64,000 nucleotides of DNA from Georgenia faecalis (GTDB lineage Bacteria; Actinomycetota; Actinomycetes; Actinomycetales; Actinomycetaceae). The position numbers and the translations under genes were made by a program. Below, one piece after another: positions 1 through 11,910 of this stretch; the first letter of the stretch is position 1; each line of letters starts with the position of its first letter. The stretch is from contig NZ_CP033325.1 of assembly GCF_003710105.1 (NCBI RefSeq), forward strand, positions 1,364,001-1,428,000. The letters run 5' to 3'. A model generated the notes under the pieces. The model saw only the letters and a list, made by a program, of their open reading frames with translations. It had not been told where the DNA came from and ran no database searches.

Positions 1-1
1 G

Positions 2-289
2 CTCGGGTTCGACGTGACCGCGCAGGTGCCCGGCGCACTGTTCGTCGCCGCGGGCGGGTACCACCACCACATGGCGATGAACACGTGGAACAGCTCCGGT
101 GCCGGCCCTCGCGTGCCGGCCCTCGGCCTCGGTCGCGTCGATGTGGTCCTGCCCACCAGCGACGACGTCGCCGCCGTCGCCGCTCGCCTGCGCGACCACG
201 GGATCCCTGTTCGCGACGACGGCGCGAGCCTCGAGGTGGACGACCCGTGGCGCAACCTCGTCCGGGTGACGACGACGGCGGCGGGTTAG
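2..289 (+). CDS. VOC (glyoxalase/dioxygenase) family protein, C-terminal part
   Basis: The reading frame is open from base 2, so the gene starts before the window and only the last 95 residues are seen. The segment [18 protein letters not shown] resembles the metal-site strand of CatE-like VOC proteins (catechol-2,3-dioxygenase/glyoxalase fold), and the end ([12 protein letters not shown]) is a typical last VOC strand. Substrate cannot be told. The TAG stop at 287-289 is also the first half of the -10 hexamer TAGGCT that serves mshC. Confidence 0.75.
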   Translation, partial: LGFDVTAQVPGALFVAAGGYHHHMAMNTWNSSGAGPRVPALGLGRVDVVLPTSDDVAAVAARLRDHGIPVRDDGASLEVDDPWRNLVRVTTTAAG

Positions 290-299
290 GCTCCGTTTC

Positions 300-1565
300 G
301 TGCAGCCCTGGTCAGCCCCGCCCGTCCCGCAGCTTCCTGGAAGGGGCGGACCGGTCCGCCTCTACGACTCCGCCCGGGGCGGAGTCGTCACGGCCGGGGA
401 CGAGGGGCCCGCGACGCTCTACGTCTGTGGGATCACCCCCTACGACGCCACCCACATCGGCCACGCGAGCACGTACATCGGGTTCGACCTGCTCGTGCGG
501 GCCTGGCTGGACGCCGGGCGTGAGGTGCACTACGTCCAGAACGTCACCGACGTCGACGACCCGCTCCTCGAGCGCGCGACGGCGACCGGCATCGACTGGC
601 GCGACCTCGCGCAGTCCCAGACCGAGCTCTTCTTCTCCGACATGGTCGCCCTGCGGGCGCTCGCGCCCGAGCACTACGTCGGCGCCGTCGAGTCCATCCC
701 CCTCGTCGTCGACGCGGTCACCCGCATGCTCGACGAGGGCACGGCCTACCGGGTGCCACTGCCCGAGGGTGCCGGCGGCGAGGACCCCGGCCTCGGGGAC
801 GTCTACGCCGACCTGTCGGCGGACCCGCGCTTCGGCAGCGCGTCCGGGCTCAGCGAGACGGAGATGGCCGGGCTCTTCGCCGAGCGCGGGGGAGACCCGG
901 ACCGTCCCGGCAAGCGTCACCCGCTCGACCCCCTGCTGTGGCTGCGGAGCCGGCCCGGCGAGCCCACGTGGGACGGCGGGGCCCTGGGCAGCGGGCGCCC
1001 GGGGTGGCACATCGAGTGCGCCTGCATCGCCGGGACCTACCTCGGCGTTCCCGTCGAGGTGCAGGGCGGGGGGTCCGACCTCGCGTTCCCGCACCACGAG
1101 ATGAGCGAGTCCCACCTGCGCGTGCTCACCGGCCAGGACCAGCCCGTCCACGTCCACGCGCACGGCGGGATGGTCGCCTACCAGGGCGCGAAGATGAGCA
1201 AGTCGCTGGGCAACCTCGTCCTCGTCTCCCAGCTCGTCGCCGCTGGGGAGGACCCCATGGCGGTGCGGCTCGCCCTCATCGGTCACCACTACCGCGACGA
1301 CTGGGAGATCTCCTGGGTCCGGCTGCGGCAGGCCCAGGGGCGCCTGGCCCGCTGGCGGGCGGCGTTCGATGCCCCGGCTGGCCCGGCCGCCGAGCCGATG
1401 CTCGCCGCCGTGCGGGCGGCTCTGGCGAACGACCTCGACTCCTCCGCCGCGATCACCGCCGTCGACGCGTGGGTCGCGCGCGTCGAGTCCGGGACGGCCG
1501 AGCCCGTCGAGGGCGCCCCGGCGCTCGCGCGCCAGGTGGTCGACGCGCTGCTCGGGATCGTCTGA
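300..1565 (+). CDS. mshC: L-cysteine:1D-myo-inositol 2-amino-2-deoxy-glucopyranoside ligase MshC
   Basis: Cytosolic ATP-dependent ligase of mycothiol synthesis that joins cysteine to GlcN-inositol. The 421-aa protein has the cysteinyl-tRNA-synthetase-like fold: HIGH-type motif ([14 protein letters not shown], about residues 45-58), zinc-site segments and KMSKS loop ([10 protein letters not shown], about 297-306). ITPYDATH separates MshC from CysS. The GTG start follows the -10 hexamer TAGGCT (287-292) by 7 nt with no Shine-Dalgarno, so translation is probably leaderless. It converges on the PAC2 gene with a 6-bp gap, an arrangement familiar from mycobacteria (Rv2130c region). Confidence 0.96.
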   Translation: MQPWSAPPVPQLPGRGGPVRLYDSARGGVVTAGDEGPATLYVCGITPYDATHIGHASTYIGFDLLVRAWLDAGREVHYVQNVTDVDDPLLERATATGIDWRDLAQSQTELFFSDMVALRALAPEHYVGAVESIPLVVDAVTRMLDEGTAYRVPLPEGAGGEDPGLGDVYADLSADPRFGSASGLSETEMAGLFAERGGDPDRPGKRHPLDPLLWLRSRPGEPTWDGGALGSGRPGWHIECACIAGTYLGVPVEVQGGGSDLAFPHHEMSESHLRVLTGQDQPVHVHAHGGMVAYQGAKMSKSLGNLVLVSQLVAAGEDPMAVRLALIGHHYRDDWEISWVRLRQAQGRLARWRAAFDAPAGPAAEPMLAAVRAALANDLDSSAAITAVDAWVARVESGTAEPVEGAPALARQVVDALLGIV

Positions 1566-1571
1566 GCGGCG

Positions 1572-2462
1572 TCAGCCCCGGGGCGAGGGCCCCGGGCCCC
1601 TGTCCCGGCGGCGGAGGTACCGCTCGAACTCGCGGGCGATCGCCTCACCGCTTGCCTCGGGCAGCTCGGCGGTGTCCTTCGCCTCCTCCAGCTGGCGGAC
1701 GTACTCGGCCACCTCCGGGTCCTGCTGCGCGAGGTCGTCGACGCCGGACTGCCAGGCCTGGGCCTCCTCGACGAGGTCGCCCATGGGCAGCGGCTCCCCG
1801 ACGAGCTCCTCGAGGGCGTTGAGGAGGGCGAGCGTCGCCTTGGGGGACGGCGGCTGTGCGACGTAGTGCGGCACGGCGGCCCAAAGGCTCATCGCGTGGA
1901 GGTCGCGCTCCTGGGCGAGGTGGGCGAGGACGCCGACGATGCCCGAGGGTCCCTCGTAGTCCGAGCCCTCGGCGCCGAGCAGCGCCTGGACGCGCGGGTC
2001 CTCGCTGGTCACCTGGCACGGGATCGGGCGGGTGTGGGGGACGTCGGCGAGCAGCGCGCCGACGACGACGATGCTCCCGGCGTTCCAGCCCTGCGCCACC
2101 TCGAGGATCTCCTCGCAGTAGTCGAGCCACCGGAAGGACGGCTCGATGCCCTGCACGAGGATGACGGTGCGCCCGGCCACGGGCGTGCGGGCGACCGAGA
2201 TCGTCGTCGTCGGCCACGTGAGGACGCGCGTCCCGTCCTCGTCGGTCTCCATGACCGGCCGGTTCACCTGGAAGTCGTGGAAGTCCTGCGGGTCGAGCTC
2301 GTGGACGACGGTGGCGTCCCAGGCGTCGGCGATCATCGCCAGCGCCTGGCTGGCGGCGGCACCGGCGTCGTTCCAGCCCTCGAAGGCTGCGACGACGATG
2401 GCCGGCGTCTGGTCCGCCGGGTCGGGCGTGGTGCCCTCGAGGGAGAAGGGACGATCCGTCAT
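1572..2462 (-). CDS. PAC2 family protein
   Basis: A 296-aa soluble protein with the PAC2 (proteasome-assembly-chaperone-2-like) fold throughout: ATPAIVVAAFEGWNDAGAAASQAL near the N-terminus and GVLAHLAQERDLHAMSLWAAVPHYVAQPPSPKATLALL in the middle are hallmark blocks. The C-terminal 50 residues are charged and probably disordered. Bacterial PAC2 proteins have no firmly assigned function; in actinobacteria they sit near mshC and the Pup genes. ATG is preceded by TAGGCT (minus strand, 2469-2474) at 6 nt, so the message is probably leaderless and the start is well supported. Confidence 0.9.
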   Translation of the reverse strand: MTDRPFSLEGTTPDPADQTPAIVVAAFEGWNDAGAAASQALAMIADAWDATVVHELDPQDFHDFQVNRPVMETDEDGTRVLTWPTTTISVARTPVAGRTVILVQGIEPSFRWLDYCEEILEVAQGWNAGSIVVVGALLADVPHTRPIPCQVTSEDPRVQALLGAEGSDYEGPSGIVGVLAHLAQERDLHAMSLWAAVPHYVAQPPSPKATLALLNALEELVGEPLPMGDLVEEAQAWQSGVDDLAQQDPEVAEYVRQLEEAKDTAELPEASGEAIAREFERYLRRRDRGPGPSPRG

Positions 2463-2526
2463 GACGCCAGCCTATGCGCCGCAGCCGCCCGCGCGACGGT
2501 GAGGCCGCTCCCGCGCGCGCCGCAAC

Positions 2527-3450
2527 CTAGCGGGGGGCGCCGGCGCGCCCGCGGGTCCGCGACAGCAGCCCGCGCGCGGCCAGCCCCACCGCCGCGACGG
2601 CCACCGCGACGACGAGCGGCGGGACGACGAGGTCCGGCATCGTGACGGCGGCGCGGAAGACCTGCACCCCGTACTCGAGCATCCCGGGCAGGTCGCGGGC
2701 GAGGACGCGGCTGCCCACCGCGCTGCTCACGGCGGTGAGGAGCGCGGGGACGAGCCACAGCCCGAGGAGCACGGCGCAAGCCGCCACGGCCCGGCCCGGC
2801 GTCCGCACCCCGGCCCACGCCACCGCGGCACCGATGAGGACGGGGGCGACCCACCGCAGGGCCCCGAGGAGCGTCATGGCGTTGTCCCCGGGCACGGTGC
2901 CGGACGGGACGACCAGGGCTCCCAGCCACGACTGGAGGAGCAGGGCGGCGACGCCCAGCCCGAGGAGCGCGCCCGCGCGGGGAGCGCGGGCGACGAGGAG
3001 CAGCACCACCACCCCGACGAGGACCGACGCCACCGCCACCGCCACCAGTCCGGCGAGGTAGAGGGTCGACTCCGTCCGGTCCTCCAGGCCGGCGTCGACG
3101 GCCAGTGCGGTCTGCACCACCGCGGCGCCCTGGACCACCAGGACGCCGGCCAGCGCTGCGGCGAGGCTCAGCCGTCCGGCGCGCACGGCGATCCCGGCAA
3201 GGGCGGCCCCGGTGACGATGAGCGCGGGGATGGTCGTCACCTGGTACTGGCTGAAGGGCAGGAGCACGAGCGGCATCTGGTCGGGGATGCCCTCGGTGGC
3301 CCAGAGGTTCTGCAGCGGCAGCCGCATCCCCGAGACCAGCCAGGGCAGCAGCCCGACGACGGCGGCCACCGCGCCCACGACGAAGCCGCGTGCCGGTCGG
3401 CTGCGCGAGGGCGCGGCGTGCGTCACGGTGGCCTGTGCCGAGACCGTCAT
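2527..3450 (-). CDS. Polytopic membrane protein, function unknown
   Basis: About 307 residues with roughly eight hydrophobic segments rich in Ala, Leu and Val, and a short basic tail (RGLLSRTRGRAGAPR) probably facing the cytoplasm. I recognise no family motif or catalytic residue. The ATG at 3450 is preferred because GGGGAG lies 6 nt upstream; an in-frame ATG at 3507 would add 19 residues (MTTEIPGERDPG...) but has no ribosome-binding site. It is divergent from the HAD phosphatase gene. Confidence 0.75.
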   Translation of the reverse strand: MTVSAQATVTHAAPSRSRPARGFVVGAVAAVVGLLPWLVSGMRLPLQNLWATEGIPDQMPLVLLPFSQYQVTTIPALIVTGAALAGIAVRAGRLSLAAALAGVLVVQGAAVVQTALAVDAGLEDRTESTLYLAGLVAVAVASVLVGVVVLLLVARAPRAGALLGLGVAALLLQSWLGALVVPSGTVPGDNAMTLLGALRWVAPVLIGAAVAWAGVRTPGRAVAACAVLLGLWLVPALLTAVSSAVGSRVLARDLPGMLEYGVQVFRAAVTMPDLVVPPLVVAVAVAAVGLAARGLLSRTRGRAGAPR

Positions 3451-3660
3451 GAGCGGCTCCCCGTCGGTCGGCCCGGGATCTCGCTCACCGGGGATCTCCG
3501 TCGTCATATGTCGGGCCGATCGGCGGGTGCCACCCGGACCGTGGATCGCCCCGGACCCTATCGCCGGGGTGGGGGCACGGCCAGGGGTTTGAGTGTCGCC
3601 GAAGGGGGCCCACGGGCGCACACCGGTGCCCGTCCCGGGCCGCCGCCTAGACTCGGGGGG

Positions 3661-4383
3661 ATGCCTTCGAACCCCGCCACCGCCGCCGCCACCACCTCCG
3701 TCGCCGACCTCGCCCTGCCCGCCGCCCTCCTGTGGGACATGGACGGCACCCTCGTCGACACCGAGCCCTACTGGATCCAGGCGGAGATCGACCTCGCTGC
3801 CGAGCACGGCGGCAGCTGGACGCACGAGCAGGCGCTCCAGCTCATCGGCCGGCCGCTCACCGACTCGGCGAGCATCCTGCGCGAGCAGGGCGGGATCCGG
3901 GGAACCGACGACGAGATCGCGGACACGCTCGTCGCCCGGGTGGCGGAGCGGGTCCGCCGGGACGGCCCGCCGTGGCGTTCGGGCTCCCGCGAGCTGCTCG
4001 AGGCCGCCCGCGCGGCCGGCGTGCCGTGCGCGCTCGTGACGATGTCCTACCGCGTCCTCGCGGAGGCCGTCCTCGACACGCTCGAGCCCGGCACCTTCGC
4101 CACCGTCGTCACCGGCGACGAGGTCACCCACGGCAAGCCCCACCCGGAGGCCTACCTCACCGCCGCCGCGACGCTCGGAGCGGCGCCGGCCGAGTGCGTG
4201 GCCCTCGAGGACTCCACCGTCGGGGTGGCCGCCGCCGAGGCGGCGGGCGTGCCGACGATCGCAGTCCCGCTCATGGTGGAGATCCCCGCAGCCCCCGGCC
4301 GCAGCCGCGTGCGCGACGTCGGCACGCTCACCCTGGAGGACCTGTCCCGCGTGGCCGGCGGCGAGGTCATCGAGCGCGTCTGA
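3661..4383 (+). CDS. HAD-superfamily hydrolase (beta-phosphoglucomutase-like phosphatase)
   Basis: A 240-aa cytosolic HAD subfamily IA enzyme. Motif I is DMDGTLVDTE (about residues 23-32) with the nucleophile and acid/base aspartates; a helical cap follows; motif II is the VTMS segment, motif III the lysine of THGKPHPE and motif IV the acidic ALEDS. The likely role is hydrolysis of a small phosphorylated metabolite; substrate is not predictable. ATG follows TAGACT (3648-3653) by 7 nt, so it is probably leaderless. Confidence 0.9.
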   Translation: MPSNPATAAATTSVADLALPAALLWDMDGTLVDTEPYWIQAEIDLAAEHGGSWTHEQALQLIGRPLTDSASILREQGGIRGTDDEIADTLVARVAERVRRDGPPWRSGSRELLEAARAAGVPCALVTMSYRVLAEAVLDTLEPGTFATVVTGDEVTHGKPHPEAYLTAAATLGAAPAECVALEDSTVGVAAAEAAGVPTIAVPLMVEIPAAPGRSRVRDVGTLTLEDLSRVAGGEVIERV

Positions 4384-4440
4384 GGCCACCCGCGCGCGCG
4401 TCCGAGACCACCCGCGGGCGGGTCTAAGGTCGCCCGCCGG
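4384..4440. terminator. GC-rich intergenic hairpins between convergent genes
   Basis: The 57-bp gap between the stops of the HAD and DUF1918 genes holds stretches such as ACCACCCGCGGGCGGGTC that can fold into short hairpins. No T-tract follows, so termination by this sequence is only plausible. Confidence 0.3.
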
Positions 4441-4632
4441 TCAGTCGACGGCGGAGCCCACCACCGTGTCGGAGCCTGGGAAGTAGAGGGACTCCTCGCC
4501 CCGCCCGGCCCAGCGCACCACCCACGGTGGGTCCCCGGCCGCCCCGCGCACCTCGACGACCTCACCCTCGCGGGTCGGCTCGTCCACCCGGCGGGAGGCG
4601 ACGACGACGCGGTCACCCACGTTCGCCTTCAT
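4441..4632 (-). CDS. DUF1918 domain-containing small protein
   Basis: A 63-aa protein matching the actinobacterial DUF1918 family over its length: it opens with MKANVGDRVVVASRRVDEP and continues through a REGEVVEVRG strand to PPWVVRWAGRGEESLYFPGSD. It looks like a small SH3-like beta barrel. Function is unknown. The start is firm: AAGGAGGG lies 5 nt before the ATG, one of the best Shine-Dalgarno sequences in the window. Confidence 0.9.
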   Translation of the reverse strand: MKANVGDRVVVASRRVDEPTREGEVVEVRGAAGDPPWVVRWAGRGEESLYFPGSDTVVGSAVD

Positions 4633-4781
4633 GGCACCCTCCTTCGCGCACCGGCGGCGCCCCTCGCCGCCGCGTCCAGTGTCGCGCGGCGGGGCGTCCC
4701 TGTCAGCCCCGCAGCGCGAGGCGCGACGGGTGCGACGGGCGAGGGAAGCCGCCGGGGAGAACGCCCGGGGGACTCCGGACG

Positions 4782-5732
4782 TCAGGCGCCGACGGTGACG
4801 GCGTCGTCCGCCACCGCGTCGGCCGACTCCTCGGCGACGGCCGTCACGGAGACGGTGTCGTCCAGCACGGGCCCCGCCGCCGACTCGGTGCGCGCGGCAC
4901 CGAGGAGGCGCGCCAGGCCCTCGGCCGGCACCTCCGGCGGCGTGCCGCCGAACGCCGGGCACAGCGCCTGGAAGCTGCACCAGTCGCACAGCCGCGACGT
5001 GCGGGGCCGGAACTCGCCCGTCCGCGCGGCCCGGCTGATCTGCTCCCAGAGGAACTCGATGCGGGCCTCCGTGGCGAGCAGGTCCGCCTCCGTGGGGTCC
5101 ATGGTGAGCACGCGCTCGTCGCCGAGGTAGACGAGCTGGAGCCGGCGGGGGATGACGCCGTGCAGGCGCCAGATCATCAGCCCGTAGAAGGTGAGCTGGA
5201 AGAGCGCGTCGCCGCTGTACTGGGGCTTGGGGGAGCGGCCCGTCTTGTAGTCGACGATCCGCACGGCGCCGTCGCCGGCGACGTCCACGCGGTCGATGAA
5301 GCCGCGGAGCAGCACCCCGGAGGCGAGCTCGACCTCGACCGACAGCTCCCGGCGCGCGGGCTCGAGGCGCTGGGGGTTCTCCACCCGGAAGTACGTGCCC
5401 AGCAGCGTGCGGGCCTGCTCGAGCCACTCGGCGAGCGCCTCCGGGGTGGCGAACATCGCCGGGACGTCGGGGTTCTGCTCCCGCATCTCCGCCCACGCCG
5501 GGTCGAGCAGACCGAGCGCGGCGTCGGGGTTGCGGGCCGGGGCGGGCAGGTCGAAGAGGCGCTCAAGCACGGTGTGCACGAGCGTGCCGCGCGCCGCGGC
5601 GGGGCTCGGCGGCTCCGGCAGGCGGTCGACCGCGCGGAGGCGGAACAGCAACGGGCACTGCACGAAGTCCTTGACCCGCGAGGGCGACAACGCGGCCCGG
5701 TACGGGGCGGCGGGAACGTCGGTCTCGGGCAT
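4782..5732 (-). CDS. RecB-family PD-(D/E)XK nuclease with Fe-S cysteines
   Basis: A 316-aa stand-alone nuclease domain of the RecB/AddB/Cas4 class, without a helicase. Visible elements: GTLVHTVLERLF (first active-site His), GFIDRVDV and IVDYKTGR (Asp and D-x-K metal-binding residues). Cys26 (FVQC) together with the C-terminal C-x2-C-x5-C (LCDWCSFQALC) matches the four-cysteine iron-sulfur cluster of AddB-like nucleases. The acidic tail (TAVAEESADAVADDAVTVGA) looks disordered. The start is supported by TACAGT (minus strand, 5739-5744) 6 nt upstream. Orthologues lie beside trmI in mycobacteria (Rv2119). DNA repair is likely but not shown. Confidence 0.88.
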   Translation of the reverse strand: MPETDVPAAPYRAALSPSRVKDFVQCPLLFRLRAVDRLPEPPSPAAARGTLVHTVLERLFDLPAPARNPDAALGLLDPAWAEMREQNPDVPAMFATPEALAEWLEQARTLLGTYFRVENPQRLEPARRELSVEVELASGVLLRGFIDRVDVAGDGAVRIVDYKTGRSPKPQYSGDALFQLTFYGLMIWRLHGVIPRRLQLVYLGDERVLTMDPTEADLLATEARIEFLWEQISRAARTGEFRPRTSRLCDWCSFQALCPAFGGTPPEVPAEGLARLLGAARTESAAGPVLDDTVSVTAVAEESADAVADDAVTVGA

Positions 5733-5854
5733 GCCGTCACTGTAAGCGGACCCCCCGACACGCTCGCGCCTCCACGCCGCACCTGTGCGCGCCGCGTGCG
5801 CAGCGTCACCGGTGGAGGAGGCCCGCCGGTCGCGGCCGATGGCCACCGACATAG

Positions 5855-8311
<2,457 letters not shown>

Positions 8312-8317
8312 CCCGCC

Positions 8318-8350
8318 GACCGCCCGGTGTGCGTCTCACGCCGGGCGGTC
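8318..8350 (+). terminator. Stem-loop after trmI
   Basis: Perfect 10-bp stem GACCGCCCGG / CCGGGCGGTC with a 13-nt loop, beginning 6 nt after the trmI stop. No T-run follows, as is usual for high-GC actinobacteria. Confidence 0.65.
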
Positions 8351-8409
8351 CTGAGCGCGGTCGACGGCGCCGGTGACCTACCGTTGACGCAGGGACAGGA
8401 GGCGGTGAC

Positions 8410-10074
8410 ATGACGGAGCCCGGGATGGCCGCGTTCAGCGACAACCGCGTGCGCGAGCTCGAGACGCAGGCGGCGAGCCTGGCGGCGAAGAACGAGCGGC
8501 TCGCCACCGCCCTCAGCGCCGCCCGCGGCCAGCTGGAGAGCATGCAGGACCAGCTCGAGGCGATGTCCCGCCCGCCGAGCAGCTACGCCGTCCTCGTCGC
8601 CGCCCACCTCGACGAGCGCGAGGCGGACGTCGTCGCCTCGGGGCGCAAGCTCCGCGTCGCCGTCGCCCCGTCCGTGCCGCTGGGCGCGCTGCGCCCCGGC
8701 CAGGAGGTCCGCCTCAACGAGGCCATGGTCCTCGTGCGCGGGGCGGGGTACGAGCGCACCGGGGAGCTCGTCGCCGTCAAGGAGGTCCTCGACGGCGACC
8801 GGGTGCTCGTCGTTGCCCGCTCCGACGACGAGCGCGTCCTGCGCCTCGCCGGCCCCCTCACCACCGACCCCGTGCGGGTCGGTGACACCCTCCTCGCCGA
8901 CCTGCGGACCGGGTTCGCCCTCGAGCACGTCGAGCGGGCCGAGGTGAGCGAGCACCTGCTCGAGGAGACGCCGGACGTCGCGTACACCGACATCGGCGGG
9001 CTGGGCGCGCAGATCGAGCAGATCCGCGACGCCGTCGAGCTGCCGTTCCTCCACCCCGAGCTCTACCGCGAGCACGGGCTCAAGCCACCCAAGGGCGTCC
9101 TCCTCTACGGCCCCCCCGGGTGCGGCAAGACGCTCATCGCCAAGGCGGTCGCCACGTCGCTGGCGATCGCCGCGGCCGGGGACCGCGCCCCCGACGGCGC
9201 CGCTCCGGTGGCCGGCGACGGCGGGGCGCGCAGCTACTTCCTCAACATCAAGGGCCCCGAGCTCCTCAACAAGTACGTCGGCGAGACCGAGCGGCAGATC
9301 CGGGTGATCTTCGACCGGGCGCGGGAGAAGGCGTCCCAGGGCATCCCCGTCATCGTCTTCTTCGACGAGATGGACTCCCTGTTCCGCACCCGTGGCACGG
9401 GCCTGTCCAGCGATGTGGAGACGACGATCGTCCCGCAGCTGCTCAGCGAGATCGACGGCGTCGAGCGGCTCGACAACGTCATCATCATCGGCGCCTCCAA
9501 CCGCGAGGACATGATCGACCCGGCCATCCTGCGCCCGGGGCGGCTCGACGTGAAGATCAAGATCGAGCGGCCCGACGCCGACGGCGCCAAGGAGATCGTC
9601 GCCAAGTACCTCACCCCGGACCTGCCGCTCCACCCTGCCGAGCTCGCCGCGCACGACGGCGACCCGGCGCGCACCGTGGCCGCGATGATCGAGCGCGTCG
9701 TCGACCACCTCTACGCCCCGGTGCCGGAGAACGAGTTCCTCGAGGTCACCTACGCCGGGGGTGACAAGGAGGTGCTCTACGTCAGCGACTTCGCCTCCGG
9801 TGCGATGCTCGCGAACGTCGTCGACCGGGCGAAGAAGAACGCCATCAAGGACCTCATCGCCACCGGTGTGCGCGGCCTGCGCACCGAGCACCTGCTCGCC
9901 GCCTGCGCCGCCGAGGTCCACGAGAACGGGGAGCTCCCGAGCACGACCAACCCCGACGACTGGGCCCGCGTGGCCGGCAAGAAGGGGGAGCGGATCGTCT
10001 TCCTGCGCACCCTCGGCGCCCAGGGCACCGAGGACGTCTCGCGCGCCGTCGAGACCGTCGACGCCCGGCTGTGA
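8410..10074 (+). CDS. arc: Proteasome-associated AAA+ ATPase ARC/Mpa
   Basis: Hexameric ring ATPase that recognises Pup and unfolds pupylated proteins. Order of parts in 554 aa: N-terminal coiled coil ([22 protein letters not shown], binds Pup), tandem OB domains, AAA+ domain with Walker A GPPGCGKT (about 234-241), pore-loop region ELLNKYVGE and Walker [12 protein letters not shown]. The C-terminus is VDARL; it lacks the GQYL end with the penultimate Tyr that docks mycobacterial Mpa onto the 20S core. Together with the missing prcBA this suggests a proteasome-independent role. A -10 TACCGT (8379-8384) and AGGAGG at 8397-8402 set the start. Confidence 0.94.
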   Translation: MTEPGMAAFSDNRVRELETQAASLAAKNERLATALSAARGQLESMQDQLEAMSRPPSSYAVLVAAHLDEREADVVASGRKLRVAVAPSVPLGALRPGQEVRLNEAMVLVRGAGYERTGELVAVKEVLDGDRVLVVARSDDERVLRLAGPLTTDPVRVGDTLLADLRTGFALEHVERAEVSEHLLEETPDVAYTDIGGLGAQIEQIRDAVELPFLHPELYREHGLKPPKGVLLYGPPGCGKTLIAKAVATSLAIAAAGDRAPDGAAPVAGDGGARSYFLNIKGPELLNKYVGETERQIRVIFDRAREKASQGIPVIVFFDEMDSLFRTRGTGLSSDVETTIVPQLLSEIDGVERLDNVIIIGASNREDMIDPAILRPGRLDVKIKIERPDADGAKEIVAKYLTPDLPLHPAELAAHDGDPARTVAAMIERVVDHLYAPVPENEFLEVTYAGGDKEVLYVSDFASGAMLANVVDRAKKNAIKDLIATGVRGLRTEHLLAACAAEVHENGELPSTTNPDDWARVAGKKGERIVFLRTLGAQGTEDVSRAVETVDARL

Positions 10075-10081
10075 GGCCCGC

Positions 10082-11641
10082 GTGAGCGTGCGGCGCCCCA
10101 TGGGCATCGAGACCGAGTACGGCGTCCTGCGCCCGGGGGACCCGCGCGCCAACCCCGTCGCGCTGTCGACCGCCGTCGTCGCCGCCTACGCCGCCACGAC
10201 GACGACGGCGCGGTGGGACTACGAGGGCGAGGACCCCCTCGCCGACGCCCGCGGGTTCCGGCTCGACCGGGCGTCCGCGCACCCGAGCCAGCTCACCGAC
10301 GCCGGCGCGCCGCGCCTGGCCCCGCTCGGCCCGCTCGAGCGCCGCCGGGAGCCGGTGGGCGGACGGCCGGTCGCGTCGAACGTCGTCCTGCCCAACGGCG
10401 CGCGGCTCTACGTCGACCACGCGCACCCGGAGTACTCCAGCCCCGAGGTGATGGGCCCCCTCGACGCCGTGCGGTGGGACCGCGCGGGGGAGGAGGTCAT
10501 GCGCCGCGCTGCCGCCGCCCTCGCCGCCGGGGGTGAGGACGTCGCGCTGTACAAGAACAACGTCGACGGCAAGGGCCAGTCCTACGGCACGCACGAGAAC
10601 TACCTCGTGGACCGGGCGGTGCCGTTCGGGGAGGTGGTCCGCTACCTCACGCCGTTCCTCGTCACCCGGCCGGTGTTCTGCGGGGCCGGGCGCGTGGGGA
10701 TCGGCCAGCGCAGCGACGTCGCCGGTTTCCAGATCTCCCAGCGGGCCGACTTCGTCGAGGCGGAGGTGGGGCTGGAGACCACGCTCAACCGGCCGCTGGT
10801 CAACACCAGGGACGAGCCTCACGCGGACCCGGGCCGCTACCGCCGCCTGCACGTCATCGTCGGCGACGCCACCCTCCTCGAGGTCTCCACCTACCTCAGG
10901 CTCGGGACCACCTCGCTCCTGCTGTGGCTGCTCGAGGTCGGCGAGGTCCCCCTCGAGCTCGACGCCCTCGCCCTCGCCGACCCGGTGGGCGAGACGCACG
11001 CCGTCAGCCACGACCCCGGCCTCACCCACCGCCTCCAGCTCGCCGACGGGCGCGAGCTGACCGCACTGGAGATCCAGGGCGTCTACCTCGAGGTCCTCAC
11101 CGACGCCGTCGGGCGCCACGGCGCCGACGCCGAGACGGCCGACGTCCTCGCCCGGTGGGGGTCGGTCCTCGCCCGGCTGGCCGAGGACCCCGCCACGTGC
11201 GCCGCGGAGGTGGAGTGGGTGGCCAAGCTGCGCCTGCTCGACGGGATGCGCCGCCGCGACGGCCTCACCTGGGACGACCCCCGGCTGGCGGCGCTGGACC
11301 TGCAGTGGTCCGACGTGCGCGCGGAGCGGAGCATCTACGGCCGCCTCGCGGCCGCCGGGGCGGTGGAGCGGCTCGTCACCGACGACGACGTCGCCGGTTG
11401 CGTCGCGCGCCCACCGCAGGACACCCGGGCGTGGTTCAGGGGCGAGACGATCCGCCGCTACGGCGCCGGTGTCGCCGCTGCCGGCTGGGGCTCCGTGCTC
11501 CTCGACGTCCCCGGCGCCCCGACGCTTGCGCGGGTGCCGCTGCCGGACCCGCAGGTCGGCACCCGGGACCGCGCGGGGGCGACGCTGGAGGCCAGCGCCG
11601 ACGTCGGCGCGCTGGTCGCGGCGCTGCGCGCGCCGGACTGA
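10082..11641 (+). CDS. dop: Deamidase/depupylase of Pup (Dop)
   Basis: Carboxylate-amine-ligase-fold enzyme that deamidates the C-terminal Gln of Pup to Glu and removes Pup from substrates. The 519-aa protein starts with MSVRRPMGIETEYGVL (metal and ATP-binding Glu), then the long Dop-specific loop (about residues 35-80, around WDYEGEDPLADARGF) that PafA lacks, then NGARLYVDHAHPEYSSPE with the catalytic Asp. GTG at 10082 is 7 nt after the arc stop, consistent with one transcript. A downstream ATG would remove the conserved N-terminus. Confidence 0.94.
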   Translation: MSVRRPMGIETEYGVLRPGDPRANPVALSTAVVAAYAATTTTARWDYEGEDPLADARGFRLDRASAHPSQLTDAGAPRLAPLGPLERRREPVGGRPVASNVVLPNGARLYVDHAHPEYSSPEVMGPLDAVRWDRAGEEVMRRAAAALAAGGEDVALYKNNVDGKGQSYGTHENYLVDRAVPFGEVVRYLTPFLVTRPVFCGAGRVGIGQRSDVAGFQISQRADFVEAEVGLETTLNRPLVNTRDEPHADPGRYRRLHVIVGDATLLEVSTYLRLGTTSLLLWLLEVGEVPLELDALALADPVGETHAVSHDPGLTHRLQLADGRELTALEIQGVYLEVLTDAVGRHGADAETADVLARWGSVLARLAEDPATCAAEVEWVAKLRLLDGMRRRDGLTWDDPRLAALDLQWSDVRAERSIYGRLAAAGAVERLVTDDDVAGCVARPPQDTRAWFRGETIRRYGAGVAAAGWGSVLLDVPGAPTLARVPLPDPQVGTRDRAGATLEASADVGALVAALRAPD

Positions 11642-11679
11642 CGCCTCGGGCCGGCTCGGCCCCGGCGGACAGGTCGACC

Positions 11680-11685
11680 TAGAAT
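11680..11685 (+). promoter_or_regulatory. Probable -10 element for pup-pafA
   Basis: TAGAAT stands alone in the short dop-pup gap, 27 nt before the pup start, leaving a short leader with GGGAGG before the ATG. It would let pup be transcribed independently of arc-dop. Confidence 0.5.
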
Positions 11686-11712
11686 CGCGGTACCGACACC
11701 GGGAGGTAGGCC

Positions 11713-11910
11713 ATGGCGCAGGAGCAGCACCGTAGGGTCTCGCGCGAGGACGACGACGCCGCGGTCCCCGCGCCCCTGCCGCCGGCCGGCGCCGCGGCAG
11801 CCCAGGCCCGCGACAGCGACCTCGACGCGCTCCTCGCCGACATCGACACGGTGCTCGAGACCAACGCGGAGTCCTTCGTGCGCGGGTTCGTGCAGAAGGG
11901 CGGCCAGTGA
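11713..11910 (+). CDS. pup: Prokaryotic ubiquitin-like protein Pup
   Basis: A 65-aa intrinsically disordered tag protein attached to substrate lysines by PafA. It shows the helix-forming [32 protein letters not shown] region, which binds the ARC coiled coil, and ends in Gly-Gly-Gln, so Dop must deamidate it before use. The N-terminal half is Ala/Pro-rich and variable, as in other Pups. GGGAGG precedes the ATG. Its stop overlaps the pafA start (GTGA), so the two are translationally coupled. Confidence 0.97.
   Translation: MAQEQHRRVSREDDDAAVPAPLPPAGAAAAQARDSDLDALLADIDTVLETNAESFVRGFVQKGGQ

Noticed and set aside
85-1104. Long open frames on both strands over mshC and similarly over most genes
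   Set aside because: Very high GC leaves few stop codons; these frames give Arg/Pro/Ala-rich low-complexity proteins with no family motifs and sit in other phases of well-recognised genes.
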